Shown in pieces: positions 15,823 through 24,324 of a stretch of 51,744 bases of DNA. The position numbers and the translations under genes are program-made. Below the pieces are notes generated by a model. That model was not told where the DNA came from and searched no databases. It saw nothing but the letters and a program-made list of their open reading frames with translations. The DNA is from an uncultured Cetobacterium sp. (GTDB taxonomy: Bacteria; Fusobacteriota; Fusobacteriia; Fusobacteriales; Fusobacteriaceae), in the NCBI RefSeq assembly GCF_947039425.1, contig NZ_CAMQYW010000002.1, positions 1 through 51,744 of the forward strand, in the 5' to 3' direction. The first letter of the stretch is position 1; the number at the start of each line of letters is the position of its first letter.

Positions 15823-16626
15823 ATGAAAAAAATATTAACTATAGCTGGATCAGATTCTTGTGGAGGAGCGGGGATACAAGCAGATTTAAAGGCTATGTCA
15901 GCCAATGGAACTTATGGAATGAGTGTTATAACAGCAATAACTGCTCAAAACTCAATGGGAGTATTTGGAGCTCAAGAAGTATCTGATGATATAATAAAGA
16001 AACAAATAGAAGTGATTTATGAAGATATAGATGTAGATGCAGTAAAAGTGGGTATGTTATCAAGTAGTAATATAATGAATATTGTTAAAGAAAATTTATT
16101 GAAATATAATGCTAAAAATATTGTAATTGATCCAGTAATGATATCTAAAAGTGGATTTTCATTATTAAAAGAGGAAGCTATTGAAACAATGAAAAAATTT
16201 ATAAGTATTGGAGATTTAGTAACTCCCAATATACCAGAGGCTGAAGTGTTAACAAATATGAAAATAAAAACAGAAGCTGATATGATAGAAGCTGGAAAAA
16301 GAATAATTCAAATGGGTGCTAAGAATGTACTGGTAAAAGGTGGACATAGAGAGGATAACTGTACGGATATTTTAGTAAAAAGTACAGGTGAAATTTTAAG
16401 TTTTAAAGGTGAAAGATTTAATACAAAAAATACACATGGAACAGGATGTACACTATCATCAACAATAGCATCATATTTAGGGAAAGGTTATTCTATAGAT
16501 GAATCAGTTAAGATTGGAAAAGAGTATATAACAAAAGCAATAGAAAATTCATTTTCAATAGGAAGTGGAGTAGGACCTGTTGGACATTTTGTAGAAATAT
16601 ATAAAAAAAGCAATACAAAGTATTAA
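15823..16626 (+). CDS. thiD: Hydroxymethylpyrimidine/phosphomethylpyrimidine kinase ThiD
   Basis: Phosphorylates HMP and then HMP-P for thiamine synthesis or salvage. The 267-aa protein is a ribokinase-fold enzyme: N-terminal GSDSCGGAGIQADLK binds the pyrimidine, VKGGH lies mid-protein, and NTHGTGCTLSS (about 205-215) carries the anion hole and catalytic cysteine region. I start at ATG 15823 after GGAAGGGG; the ORF track adds 25 residues read from the promoter. No other thiamine gene is adjacent and I see no TPP riboswitch upstream. Confidence 0.92.
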   Translation: MKKILTIAGSDSCGGAGIQADLKAMSANGTYGMSVITAITAQNSMGVFGAQEVSDDIIKKQIEVIYEDIDVDAVKVGMLSSSNIMNIVKENLLKYNAKNIVIDPVMISKSGFSLLKEEAIETMKKFISIGDLVTPNIPEAEVLTNMKIKTEADMIEAGKRIIQMGAKNVLVKGGHREDNCTDILVKSTGEILSFKGERFNTKNTHGTGCTLSSTIASYLGKGYSIDESVKIGKEYITKAIENSFSIGSGVGPVGHFVEIYKKSNTKY

Positions 16627-16649
16627 ATATAAGTTAAGAAAGGAAAAGA

Positions 16650-17600
16650 ATGGAAAAATATAAGGAAATAATAGAAGTACAAGTTCAAGGAGAAGATAAA
16701 GGAAAAAGAGTAGATTTTTTTCTATCTGAATATTTAGAAAATACTACGAGAAGTTATATTCAGAAATTAATTGATGAAAAAAATATTGTAATAGATGGAA
16801 AAGAAAAAATCAAAAGTGGAAATAAACTAAAAGGTATAGAAAAAATCTTAGTAAGAATACCACAAGATGAAATGTTAGAAATATTACCAGAAGATATTAA
16901 AATAGATATTGTTTATGAGGATAAAGATATGGTTGTAATAAATAAAGATCCAGGAGTAATAGTGCATCCTGCTCAAGGATATTATACAGGGACTTTAGTT
17001 AATGCAGTTTTATATCATATAAAAGATTTATCAAATATAAATGGAGTAATAAGACCTGGAATTGTTCATAGATTAGATAAAGATACTAGTGGATTGATAA
17101 TAATAGCTAAAAATAATATATCTCATGTTAAATTGACAGAGATGTTTAAAGATAAAACAATAGAAAAAAGATATGTTTGTATATGTAAGGGAAATTTTAA
17201 AAAAGAAATTGGAAGAGTTGAAACTTTAATTGGAAGAGATTCAAAAGATAGAAAAAAAATGGCAGTGGTAACAGAAAATGGAAAAAAAGCAATAAGTAAT
17301 TATAAGGTTCTTGATAGTGTTAATAACTTTTCTTTAGTAGAAGTGGGAATTGAAACAGGAAGAACTCATCAAATTAGAGTTCATATGAAAAGTTTAAATC
17401 ATCCTATTGTTGGAGATTCAGTTTATGGAAGTCCTACAGATATAGCTAAAAGACAGATGTTACACTCATATTTTTTAGAGTTTATTCATCCAATAACAAA
17501 TGAAAAAATAAAGATTCTAGGTGCATTAAAGGATGATTTTTTAAGCGTTTTAAATAAATTAAAACTAAATAAAGAAACAATTTTAGAGTTAAATAAATAA
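16650..17600 (+). CDS. RluD-family pseudouridine synthase
   Basis: A 316-aa RluA/RluD-family enzyme that makes pseudouridine in rRNA. An N-terminal S4 RNA-binding domain (about 13-70, RSYIQKLIDEKNIVIDG) precedes the catalytic domain with HRLDKDTSGL, whose aspartate is the nucleophile, and GRTHQIRVHM. The domain layout matches RluD (23S helix 69), but RluC or a paralog cannot be excluded. It starts 23 nt after thiD and probably shares its transcript, continuing into rnhB. Confidence 0.88.
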   Translation: MEKYKEIIEVQVQGEDKGKRVDFFLSEYLENTTRSYIQKLIDEKNIVIDGKEKIKSGNKLKGIEKILVRIPQDEMLEILPEDIKIDIVYEDKDMVVINKDPGVIVHPAQGYYTGTLVNAVLYHIKDLSNINGVIRPGIVHRLDKDTSGLIIIAKNNISHVKLTEMFKDKTIEKRYVCICKGNFKKEIGRVETLIGRDSKDRKKMAVVTENGKKAISNYKVLDSVNNFSLVEVGIETGRTHQIRVHMKSLNHPIVGDSVYGSPTDIAKRQMLHSYFLEFIHPITNEKIKILGALKDDFLSVLNKLKLNKETILELNK

Positions 17601-17662
17601 AAGGAAATGATTGGAAAAAATATAACAATAGAAGGTGAATTAAAATAGAAAAGAAAAATATA

Positions 17663-18253
17663 ATGTTGCTTTTTGATTTAGAAAATAAAAATTCTATAGG
17701 AGTTGATGAAGCGGGGAGAGGACCTTTAGCTGGACCAGTAGTAGCAGCTTCAGCAAAACTTATTTGTTACGATGAGAGATTATCAAAGATAAATGATTCT
17801 AAAAAATTGTCAGAAAAAATGAGAGAAGAACTTTTTGATGTTATTTTATCTAATTTTAATATTGGAGTTGGAATAGCAACAGTAGAAGAAATAGATGAAA
17901 AAAATATTTTAAATGCAACTTTTTTAGCTATGAGAAGATCTATAGAAGATCTATCTGAAGATACTAAGTTTGAAAAAGTATTAGTTGATGGTAATCATAA
18001 AATTAGAGAGTATGAATTTGATCAAGAAGCTATTATAAAAGGTGATGGAAAAAGTTTAAATATAGCAGCAGCATCAATTATAGCAAAGGTAACTAGAGAT
18101 AGAATAATGAAGATATTAGATAAAGAATATCCTGGTTATGGACTTGAAAAACATAAAGGTTATGGAACAAAGTATCATAGAGAAATGTTAATAGAAAAAG
18201 GACCTACTAAAATTCACAGAAAAAGTTTTTTAAAGAAAATTTTAGGAGAGTAA
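17663..18253 (+). CDS. rnhB: Ribonuclease HII
   Basis: Cleaves the RNA strand of RNA/DNA hybrids and removes single ribonucleotides from DNA. At 196 aa it is slightly short at the N-terminus but has GVDEAGRGPLAGPVV with catalytic D15-E16, VDGNHK with a further acidic residue, and the GYG(T)KYHRE motif near the end. ATG 17663 has no convincing ribosome site, while GAAGGTGA sits 24-31 nt upstream in the same open frame, so translation may begin at a non-ATG codon. It is followed at 3 nt by yraN. Confidence 0.93.
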   Translation: MLLFDLENKNSIGVDEAGRGPLAGPVVAASAKLICYDERLSKINDSKKLSEKMREELFDVILSNFNIGVGIATVEEIDEKNILNATFLAMRRSIEDLSEDTKFEKVLVDGNHKIREYEFDQEAIIKGDGKSLNIAAASIIAKVTRDRIMKILDKEYPGYGLEKHKGYGTKYHREMLIEKGPTKIHRKSFLKKILGE

Positions 18254-18256
18254 TAT

Positions 18257-18616
18257 ATGAATACAAGAAGCAAGGGTTATTTATACGAAAGAAAAGCTAA
18301 GGAGTACCTTGAGAGTCTGAAAATAAAAATAATTGAAACAAATTATTATGGATATAAAGGTGAGATAGATTTGATAGGTTATGATTTGGATACCCTTGTT
18401 TTTTTTGAAGTTAAATATAGAAAAAACAAAAATTTTGGTTTGCCACAAGAAGCAATTAATCTAATAAAAAAGAAAAAGATATATTTTACAGCAAAGGATT
18501 ATATAACAAAAAGAAAATTATATGATAAACAAATTAGATTTGATGCAATACTTTTTATTGGAGATGAAATTCAGTGGCTTAAAAATATTATATGGGGTGA
18601 TGAACTTGGAATATAA
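18257..18616 (+). CDS. yraN: YraN family protein (UPF0102)
   Basis: A 119-aa predicted endonuclease-like protein of the UPF0102/YraN family, with a restriction-endonuclease fold. The signature GEIDLIGYDLDTLVFFEVKYRK (about 35-56) contains the E-ID...E-K residues of that fold. Biochemical function is not established. It commonly neighbours rnhB in bacteria, as here (3-nt gap), and overlaps the Zn-ribbon gene by 17 nt. Confidence 0.88.
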   Translation: MNTRSKGYLYERKAKEYLESLKIKIIETNYYGYKGEIDLIGYDLDTLVFFEVKYRKNKNFGLPQEAINLIKKKKIYFTAKDYITKRKLYDKQIRFDAILFIGDEIQWLKNIIWGDELGI

Positions 18617-18845
18617 ATGCTTGAAATGTGGCAGTGATAAATATATAGTAAAAACTGCAATTATACCAGAAAAAAGCCCAGGCCTAAAAATAGAGATAGG
18701 AACATATTATATAAAAACTTGTGTTGAGTGTGGATATACAGAGTTTTATTCTGCGAAAATAGTTGACAAGGATTTTGAAAAAGAAAAAAAAGAAAAAAAA
18801 GGAAGTAGGTTTGCTAAAAAAACTTCTAAAGAAGTTCCTGTTTGA
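18600..18845 (+). CDS. Small Zn-ribbon protein (DUF2082-like)
   Basis: An 81-aa protein with one zinc ribbon: CLKC at the N-terminus and CVECGYTEFY about 35 residues later, the pattern of the putative nucleic-acid-binding DUF2082 family. The C-terminus is strongly basic, from an A-rich stretch coding EKEKKEKKGS. I start at ATG 18600 behind GGGG (GTG 18597 is an alternative); the ORF-track start at 18522 lies deep in yraN. Both ends overlap neighbours: yraN by 17 nt and comF by 35 nt. Confidence 0.7.
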   Translation: MNLEYKCLKCGSDKYIVKTAIIPEKSPGLKIEIGTYYIKTCVECGYTEFYSAKIVDKDFEKEKKEKKGSRFAKKTSKEVPV

Positions 18846-19467
18846 TAATACTTGTTCATTATGTTATTGTGAAATGACAGAAGAAAACTACATATGCAAG
18901 AGGTGTAGAGAAAAACTTAAAAAGATGGGTGAACTTAAAAAAATAGAAAATTTATATTATTTATATTATTATTCAGATATAAATAAAATTATTTATGATT
19001 TAAAATTTTTTAATAGAAAAAATATATCTAGAGATTTGAAAGAAATTATAGAAGTTAATTTAAATAAAATAATAAAAAAAGAGAATATAGATGGCGTAAT
19101 TATTATTCCATCAAGTAATAAAAGAAAAAGAGAACGTGGTTATAATCAAGTTGAAGAACTTTTAAAAGGTATAAATTGTAATATAATAATTTCATTTAGA
19201 TATAAAAATACAAAACAGATGTATAGAATTGTAGAAATAGAAAAAAGAAAAGAAAATGTAAAAGGAATTTTTAAAATAAATGATAATATAGAAGGAAAAA
19301 ATATTTTAATATTTGATGATATAGTAACTACAGGATCTACAATGAATGAGATGAAGAAAATTTTAGAAGAAATGGGAACTAATAAAATAATTTACTTTTC
19401 ATTGAGCGTAGTGAAAGGGTACTTAAAAAAAATAGGAATGAGTGATGATGGAGATATATATAAATAA
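18811..19467 (+). CDS. comF: ComF-like amidophosphoribosyltransferase-fold protein
   Basis: A 218-aa ComF-family protein. The N-terminal CSLC...CKRC zinc finger is followed by a phosphoribosyltransferase domain with NKRKRERGYNQ and the PRPP loop IFDDIVTTGSTM (about 165-176). ComF proteins are linked to DNA uptake in transformable bacteria; in others the role is uncertain. I choose TTG 18811 after AAGGAAG; the ORF-track start (18763) runs through a poly-Lys stretch in the A-tracts. It overlaps the upstream gene by 35 nt and the downstream one by 23 nt. Confidence 0.8.
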   Translation: MLKKLLKKFLFDNTCSLCYCEMTEENYICKRCREKLKKMGELKKIENLYYLYYYSDINKIIYDLKFFNRKNISRDLKEIIEVNLNKIIKKENIDGVIIIPSSNKRKRERGYNQVEELLKGINCNIIISFRYKNTKQMYRIVEIEKRKENVKGIFKINDNIEGKNILIFDDIVTTGSTMNEMKKILEEMGTNKIIYFSLSVVKGYLKKIGMSDDGDIYK

Positions 19468-20035
19468 TAAAAAAAGAGATTTAGGTATAAAAAATGGAAA
19501 ATTAACAACTATACTGGAAAAAATACAAAAATTATTACAATTAGAAAGTAAAATAATAACAGAGCTAAGTATAAATGGAAATGTAGTAAAAGAGGAAGAT
19601 ATACCATTTTTAAAAAAAGTACAGTTGATAGAGATAAAAAGTAAGACAAATAGAGAGGTAATAATAGAGTCGCTATATTATTTTGATAGATATATTCAAG
19701 ATTTTTTTGAAATGCTAGAAAGCGTAGAAGATGAAATAGAGGGATTTAGGATTTATGATGCAGTTGCTTTTGTTGAATGGAGCTTAGGACTTGTATTGTC
19801 AATAAAAGATCATACAAATATCTCTTTGATATATTCAGACTATGATTCTTATGTTGAAGATTATAAAAATAGTGCTGAAAATTTTTTAGAAGCTTTTAAA
19901 AAAGAAGATTATGAAAATGCTGTAGGAATACTTGATATGGAAATAGTAGATTTAATTGAAAACTTTGAAATAAATAGCAAAGATTATTTAAATGAAATTA
20001 TTTTAGAAGAGAGTAGAAAGAATTTTATTAATTAG
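19445..20035 (+). CDS. Hypothetical protein
   Basis: I do not recognise this 196-aa protein. It is acidic, with no signal peptide, membrane segment or cysteine. The first 65 residues look like a small alpha/beta domain (MEIYINNKKRDLG..., ending in VQLIEIKSK), and the remainder is predicted helical and Asp/Glu-rich (YYFDRYIQDFFEMLESVEDE). It overlaps comF by 23 nt, implying translational coupling. GTG 19442 or ATG 19448 are equally possible starts. It is the last gene before the tpiA promoter. Confidence 0.65.
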   Translation: MMEIYINNKKRDLGIKNGKLTTILEKIQKLLQLESKIITELSINGNVVKEEDIPFLKKVQLIEIKSKTNREVIIESLYYFDRYIQDFFEMLESVEDEIEGFRIYDAVAFVEWSLGLVLSIKDHTNISLIYSDYDSYVEDYKNSAENFLEAFKKEDYENAVGILDMEIVDLIENFEINSKDYLNEIILEESRKNFIN

Positions 20036-20081
20036 AGAAAAAAATACTCAAATTTGGATGAAAATATAGACGTAGAGAACC

Positions 20082-20110
20082 TTGTTAAAAGTTAAAATAA
20101 TATGTTATTA
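20082..20110 (+). promoter_or_regulatory. putative promoter of tpiA-gpmI
   Basis: TTGTTA (20082-20087), 17-bp spacer, TTATTA (20105-20110) with a TG one base earlier, 30 bp before tpiA. Confidence 0.5.
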
Positions 20111-20139
20111 TTAAAGAAAAGATTTTAGGAGGAAGTATT

Positions 20140-20892
20140 ATGAGAAAAACTATAATTGCAGGAAATTGGAAGATGAATAAAACTGTAGAAGAAACTAAAT
20201 CTATGCTGATCGAATTAAAAAAATTAATGACAGGAAAAGAAAGTGTAGAAGTTGTAATAGGTGCACCATTTACATCATTAGAATCTGCAGTAAAAGCAGT
20301 AGAGGGATCAAGAATTTCAATAGCAGCTCAAAATATGTATCCAAAATCATCAGGAGCATATACTGGAGAAATTTCACCAGAAATGTTAAAAGACTTAGGT
20401 GTAGAGTATGTTATATTAGGACACTCAGAAAGAAGAGAATATTTTAAAGAAAGTAATGAATTTATAAATGAAAAAGTGAAGTGTGCTTTATCTTATGGAT
20501 TAACACCAATTTTATGTATTGGAGAGAAATTAGAAGATAGAGAAAATGGAAGAACACTTGAAGTAAATGAAAAACAAGTAAGAGAAGGATTGGCAAATTT
20601 AACAAATGAGGAAGCAGTAAAAGTTATTGTTGCATATGAACCTGTATGGGCAATAGGAACTGGGAAAACAGCAACACCTGAAATGGCTCAAGAAACTCAT
20701 AAAGAAATAAGAGAAGTTTTAAAAGCGATGTTTGGTGATACTTCAGAAGAGATTACAATTCAGTATGGTGGGTCAATGAATGCAAAAAATGCAAAAGAGT
20801 TACTTGCGATGAATGATATAGATGGTGGATTAGTAGGAGGAGCTTCTTTAGAAGCTGGGTCATTTATTGAGATAATAAAAGCAGGATTATAG
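20140..20892 (+). CDS. tpiA: Triosephosphate isomerase
   Basis: Interconverts dihydroxyacetone phosphate and glyceraldehyde 3-phosphate in glycolysis. The 250-aa protein has all active-site elements: NWKMN (N9, K11), GHSERR (catalytic His), AYEPVWAIGTG (catalytic Glu and start of loop 6) and the phosphate-binding YGGS and GGLVGGAS. AGGAGG precedes the ATG. It is followed at 18 bp by gpmI in a two-gene glycolytic operon. Confidence 0.98.
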   Translation: MRKTIIAGNWKMNKTVEETKSMLIELKKLMTGKESVEVVIGAPFTSLESAVKAVEGSRISIAAQNMYPKSSGAYTGEISPEMLKDLGVEYVILGHSERREYFKESNEFINEKVKCALSYGLTPILCIGEKLEDRENGRTLEVNEKQVREGLANLTNEEAVKVIVAYEPVWAIGTGKTATPEMAQETHKEIREVLKAMFGDTSEEITIQYGGSMNAKNAKELLAMNDIDGGLVGGASLEAGSFIEIIKAGL

Positions 20893-20910
20893 AAGTTAAG
20901 GAGGAAGAAG

Positions 20911-22431
20911 ATGGCAAAAAAACCTTTAATGTTAATGATATTGGATGGTTGGGGATGTAATCCTAATAAAGATGAGAAAAATGCAATAAAAGAAGCTCAT
21001 CCAGAAAATTTTATAAGACTTTATAATAAATATCCACATACATTTTTAAAAGCATCAGGAGAAGCTGTTGGTCTTCCAGATGGACAGATGGGTAATTCAG
21101 AAGTTGGGCATTTGAATTTAGGAGCAGGAAGAGTTATTTATCAACCATTAGTTGAGATTTCAAAAGAGATAAGAGATGGAGAATTTTTTGAAAAAGAAGA
21201 AATAATCAGTGCTTTTAATTATGCTAAAGAAAATGATAAAAAAATTCACTTTATTGGATTAACATCGAATGGTGGAGTTCATTCTCATATAACGCATCTT
21301 TATGGACTTTTAGAAATGGCAAAGAAAAAAGATCTTTCTAAAGTAAGCGTACATACATTTATGGATGGAAGAGATACTGCTCCAGATTCAGGAGTTAAAT
21401 TTATAAAAGAATTAGAAGAAAAAATATTAGAGATAGGAGTTGGTAAAATAGCTTCTATGTCTGGAAGATATTATGCTATGGACAGAGATAATAACTGGGA
21501 TCGTATTGAAAAAGCTTATAATGCTATAGTTGGTATTGATGAAGTAGTATCAGAGACTCCAATTGAAACTCTAGAAAAATCATATGCAGAAAAAATAACA
21601 GACGAATTTGTTTTACCTGTTTTATTTGATAAAGAGGGAGCTATATCAGAAGGAGATGTAGTTATAAATTTCAATTTTAGACCAGATAGAGCTAGAGAGA
21701 TAACAAGAGCTTTGAATGATAAAGAATTTTCAGGATTTAAAAGAAAATACTTAAATTTACAATACTATTGTATGAGACAGTATGATTCAACTATAGATGC
21801 TTTTACTATATATCATGATAGAGAAATAGTAAATACTTTAGGAGAAGTGATCTCTAAAAATGGATTAACTCAACTAAGAACAGCAGAAACAGAAAAATAT
21901 GCTCATGTAACTTTTTTCTTTAACGGAGGAAAAGAAAGTGAATTTAAAGGAGAGGGAAGAAAATTAATAGCTTCACCAAAAGTAGCTACATATGATTTAC
22001 AACCTGAAATGTCAGCTCCAGAATTAACAAAGGCAGTTTTAGAAATTTTAGAAAAAAATGAATATGATGTGATGGTTATGAACTATGCAAATCCAGATAT
22101 GGTAGGTCATACAGGAGTATTTTCAGCAGCTATGCAAGCTATAAAAGTTGTAGATGAAAATATGGCTAAAGTAGTTAATAAAATATTAGAATTAGATGGA
22201 ACTATATTAATAACTGCAGATCATGGAAATGCTGAAAAAATGGAAGATCCAAAAACTCATAATGCTTTCACAGCTCATACAACATACGAAGTTCCTATGA
22301 TTTATGTATCTAATCATTTTAAAGGGGAATTAAATTTAGGAAAACTTGCAGATATTGCTCCAACTATGTTAGATATTTTAAATATAAAGAAACCAAAAGA
22401 GATGAATGGTGAGTCTTTAATAAAAAAATAA
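20911..22431 (+). CDS. gpmI: 2,3-bisphosphoglycerate-independent phosphoglycerate mutase
   Basis: Converts 3-phosphoglycerate to 2-phosphoglycerate using two Mn ions and a phosphoserine intermediate. The 506-aa length is standard. LMILDGWG carries the first metal aspartate, GNSEVGHLNLG the nucleophilic serine, and ITADHGNAEKM and NAFTAHT the C-terminal metal ligands of the alkaline-phosphatase fold. It is co-transcribed with tpiA. The promoter for the following lysine riboswitch begins 2 nt after its stop codon. Confidence 0.98.
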   Translation: MAKKPLMLMILDGWGCNPNKDEKNAIKEAHPENFIRLYNKYPHTFLKASGEAVGLPDGQMGNSEVGHLNLGAGRVIYQPLVEISKEIRDGEFFEKEEIISAFNYAKENDKKIHFIGLTSNGGVHSHITHLYGLLEMAKKKDLSKVSVHTFMDGRDTAPDSGVKFIKELEEKILEIGVGKIASMSGRYYAMDRDNNWDRIEKAYNAIVGIDEVVSETPIETLEKSYAEKITDEFVLPVLFDKEGAISEGDVVINFNFRPDRAREITRALNDKEFSGFKRKYLNLQYYCMRQYDSTIDAFTIYHDREIVNTLGEVISKNGLTQLRTAETEKYAHVTFFFNGGKESEFKGEGRKLIASPKVATYDLQPEMSAPELTKAVLEILEKNEYDVMVMNYANPDMVGHTGVFSAAMQAIKVVDENMAKVVNKILELDGTILITADHGNAEKMEDPKTHNAFTAHTTYEVPMIYVSNHFKGELNLGKLADIAPTMLDILNIKKPKEMNGESLIKK

Positions 22432-22432
22432 G

Positions 22433-22461
22433 TTGACATAAAAAATAAAAGATGTTAGTAT
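22433..22461 (+). promoter_or_regulatory. promoter of the lysine riboswitch transcript
   Basis: TTGACA (22433-22438), 17-bp spacer, extended -10 TGTTAGTAT (22453-22461), just upstream of the aptamer. Confidence 0.78.
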
Positions 22462-22484
22462 AAACAAAGTTTCTAAAAATAATA

Positions 22485-22718
22485 TTTTAGGTAGAGGTTG
22501 CAGATGACAACAGTAATTTAAGGGAGTTCACAGACAAAGAACTTAAATGAAAGGGGATTTTGCCGAAATAAAAAATAGGTTGAAGTTTTTTATTGGGTGT
22601 ATAAATAATATTTATACAACTGTCATTAAAAAGGGATTTTTAATGTTGAGCTATCCAAAGTTTGTAATATACTTACAGATTAGCTACCGTATCATCATAA
22701 TACGGTAGCTTTTATTTT
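22485..22718 (+). promoter_or_regulatory. Lysine riboswitch (L box) with terminator
   Basis: The aptamer (22485-22660) shows the conserved lysine-riboswitch core: AGAGGTTGCAG, ACAGTAA, TGAAAGGGG, GCCGAAA, TTGGGTGTAT, ACTGTCATT and TTGAGCTATCC, with P1 pairing TTTTAGGTAG to CTATCCAAAG (one mismatch). A perfect 11-bp terminator stem AGCTACCGTAT/ATACGGTAGCT and T-rich tail follow (22682-22718). Lysine binding should favour termination and shut off the downstream transporter. Confidence 0.93.
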
Positions 22719-22761
22719 GCCTAAAATTATGGAACTAAAAAATTGGGAGGTTTTAGGGAAA

Positions 22762-24219
22762 ATGAATGGGATTTTAGAATTATTAAAGTTAAGTCCAGTA
22801 GGAGTGTTAGCAACACTTATGTTTTTTGGATACGATGCACTGATTGCAGCACCACTTGCAACAGTATATGCAGCATTAGTTGCTGTAATTGTAGAGAGAA
22901 GAAGTATGAATGAACTTATGGATGCAGTAATAACAAATGCAAGAGAGATGCAAGTGGCTTTTTATATACTTATGGTTGCTTATGCAATGGCTGAGGTATT
23001 TATGTCTACAGGAGTTGGAGCATCAATTATAAATTTAGCCTTAAATGTAGGATTAACAGGAAGATCAGTTGCAGTAGTAGGAGTAATTGTAACTTCTGTT
23101 TTATCAATAGCAACAGGAACAAGTTGGGGAACTTTTGCCGCATGTGCTCCAATATTCTTATGGCTTAATCATATAGTTGGAGGGAATATATCTTTAACTG
23201 TAGGAGCTATTGCTGGAGGAGCTTGTTTTGGAGATAATATTGGATTAATTTCAGATACAACAATAGTTAGTTCTGGAATTCAAAGAGTGGAAGTTATTAA
23301 AAGAATTAGACATCAAGGATTCTGGTCAGGATTAGTTTTAATACTTGGAATAATTGCTTTTTATATAGCGGGAATAGTTATGGATCTTCCAACAACATCA
23401 GGACATGCAGCAGCAGCAATTGCTCAAATACCAGATAATGTCTGGAAAGTTTTAGCTGAAAAAAGAGAATCAGCAGTTATTTTATTAAATCAAGTTAAAA
23501 CTGGTGTTCCAACATACATGATAGTTCCTTTAATTCTTGTATTAATTTGTGCGATTAGAGGAATGACAACATTACTATGTTTATTTGTAGGTATTTTTTC
23601 AGCATATTTACTTGGAACTTTTGCAGGAACAATAACAGATACAAAAACATTTTTAAATATGATAATGTCTGGATTTGCCGGAGCAGGATCATGGGTTATA
23701 GTTATGATGATGTGGATTGCAGCATTTGGTGGAATAATGAAACTTATGGATGCCTTTAGACCTCTATCAAATTTAATTATAAAGATATCTAAAAATGTAA
23801 GACAATTAATGTTTTATAATGGAGTATTGTCTATATTAGGAAATGCTGGTCTTGCAGATGAAATGGCACAAATTGTAACTATAGGACCAATTATAAAAGA
23901 GATAGTTGATAAAAATGTAGAAGGTTCACCAGAAGATATGGAGAAGTTAAGACTTAGAAATGCTACGTTTAGTGATGCACTTGGAGTTTTCGGATCACAA
24001 CTTATACCTTGGCATGTATATATTGGATTTTATCTAGGAATTATTCAAGCAGTATATCCGTTATATACATTTACTGCAGGTAACATTATAAAATATAATT
24101 TTTTAGCAATGATTGCAGTATCTACAATATTACTAGCAACTTTAACAGGATTAGATAGATTTATTCCGAAGTTTGGATTACCGAGTGAACCTCAAGTTAA
24201 ATTAAAAAACAAAAAATAA
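22762..24219 (+). CDS. NhaC-family transporter, predicted lysine permease (LysW-like)
   Basis: A 485-aa inner-membrane protein with about 11-12 hydrophobic segments, of the NhaC Na+/H+ antiporter family; GTSWGTFAACAP and GGACFGDNIGLISDTTI are the conserved ion-path segments. By homology alone it would be called an antiporter. The lysine riboswitch in front makes lysine transport much more likely, as proposed in comparative genomics for LysW-type NhaC proteins. ATG 22762 is chosen: GGGAGG precedes it, and the ORF-track TTG 22717 abuts the terminator with no ribosome site. Confidence 0.85.
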   Translation: MNGILELLKLSPVGVLATLMFFGYDALIAAPLATVYAALVAVIVERRSMNELMDAVITNAREMQVAFYILMVAYAMAEVFMSTGVGASIINLALNVGLTGRSVAVVGVIVTSVLSIATGTSWGTFAACAPIFLWLNHIVGGNISLTVGAIAGGACFGDNIGLISDTTIVSSGIQRVEVIKRIRHQGFWSGLVLILGIIAFYIAGIVMDLPTTSGHAAAAIAQIPDNVWKVLAEKRESAVILLNQVKTGVPTYMIVPLILVLICAIRGMTTLLCLFVGIFSAYLLGTFAGTITDTKTFLNMIMSGFAGAGSWVIVMMMWIAAFGGIMKLMDAFRPLSNLIIKISKNVRQLMFYNGVLSILGNAGLADEMAQIVTIGPIIKEIVDKNVEGSPEDMEKLRLRNATFSDALGVFGSQLIPWHVYIGFYLGIIQAVYPLYTFTAGNIIKYNFLAMIAVSTILLATLTGLDRFIPKFGLPSEPQVKLKNKK

Positions 24220-24225
24220 ATTGAG

Positions 24226-24254
24226 ACTCTATAGGAAACTATAGAGTTTTTTAT
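24226..24254 (+). terminator. Rho-independent terminator after the NhaC-family gene
   Basis: Perfect 9-bp stem ACTCTATAG/CTATAGAGT closed by a GAAA tetraloop, then TTTTTT. Confidence 0.93.
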
Positions 24255-24261
24255 TTAACTT

Positions 24262-24290
24262 TTGACAATTTAAATAAATTATATTATAAC
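24262..24290 (+). promoter_or_regulatory. promoter of the polysaccharide deacetylase gene
   Basis: TTGACA (24262-24267), 17-bp spacer, TATAAC (24285-24290), 35 bp before the ATG. Confidence 0.75.
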
Positions 24291-24324
24291 TAAGAGAATG
24301 AAAAAATAAAAAAAGGAGGTAAAA

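Noticed and set aside
17613-17650. Twelve-codon TTG leader ORF before rnhB
   Set aside because: It is too short, has a weak start, and shows no attenuator structure; noted only because it spans the ambiguous rnhB start.
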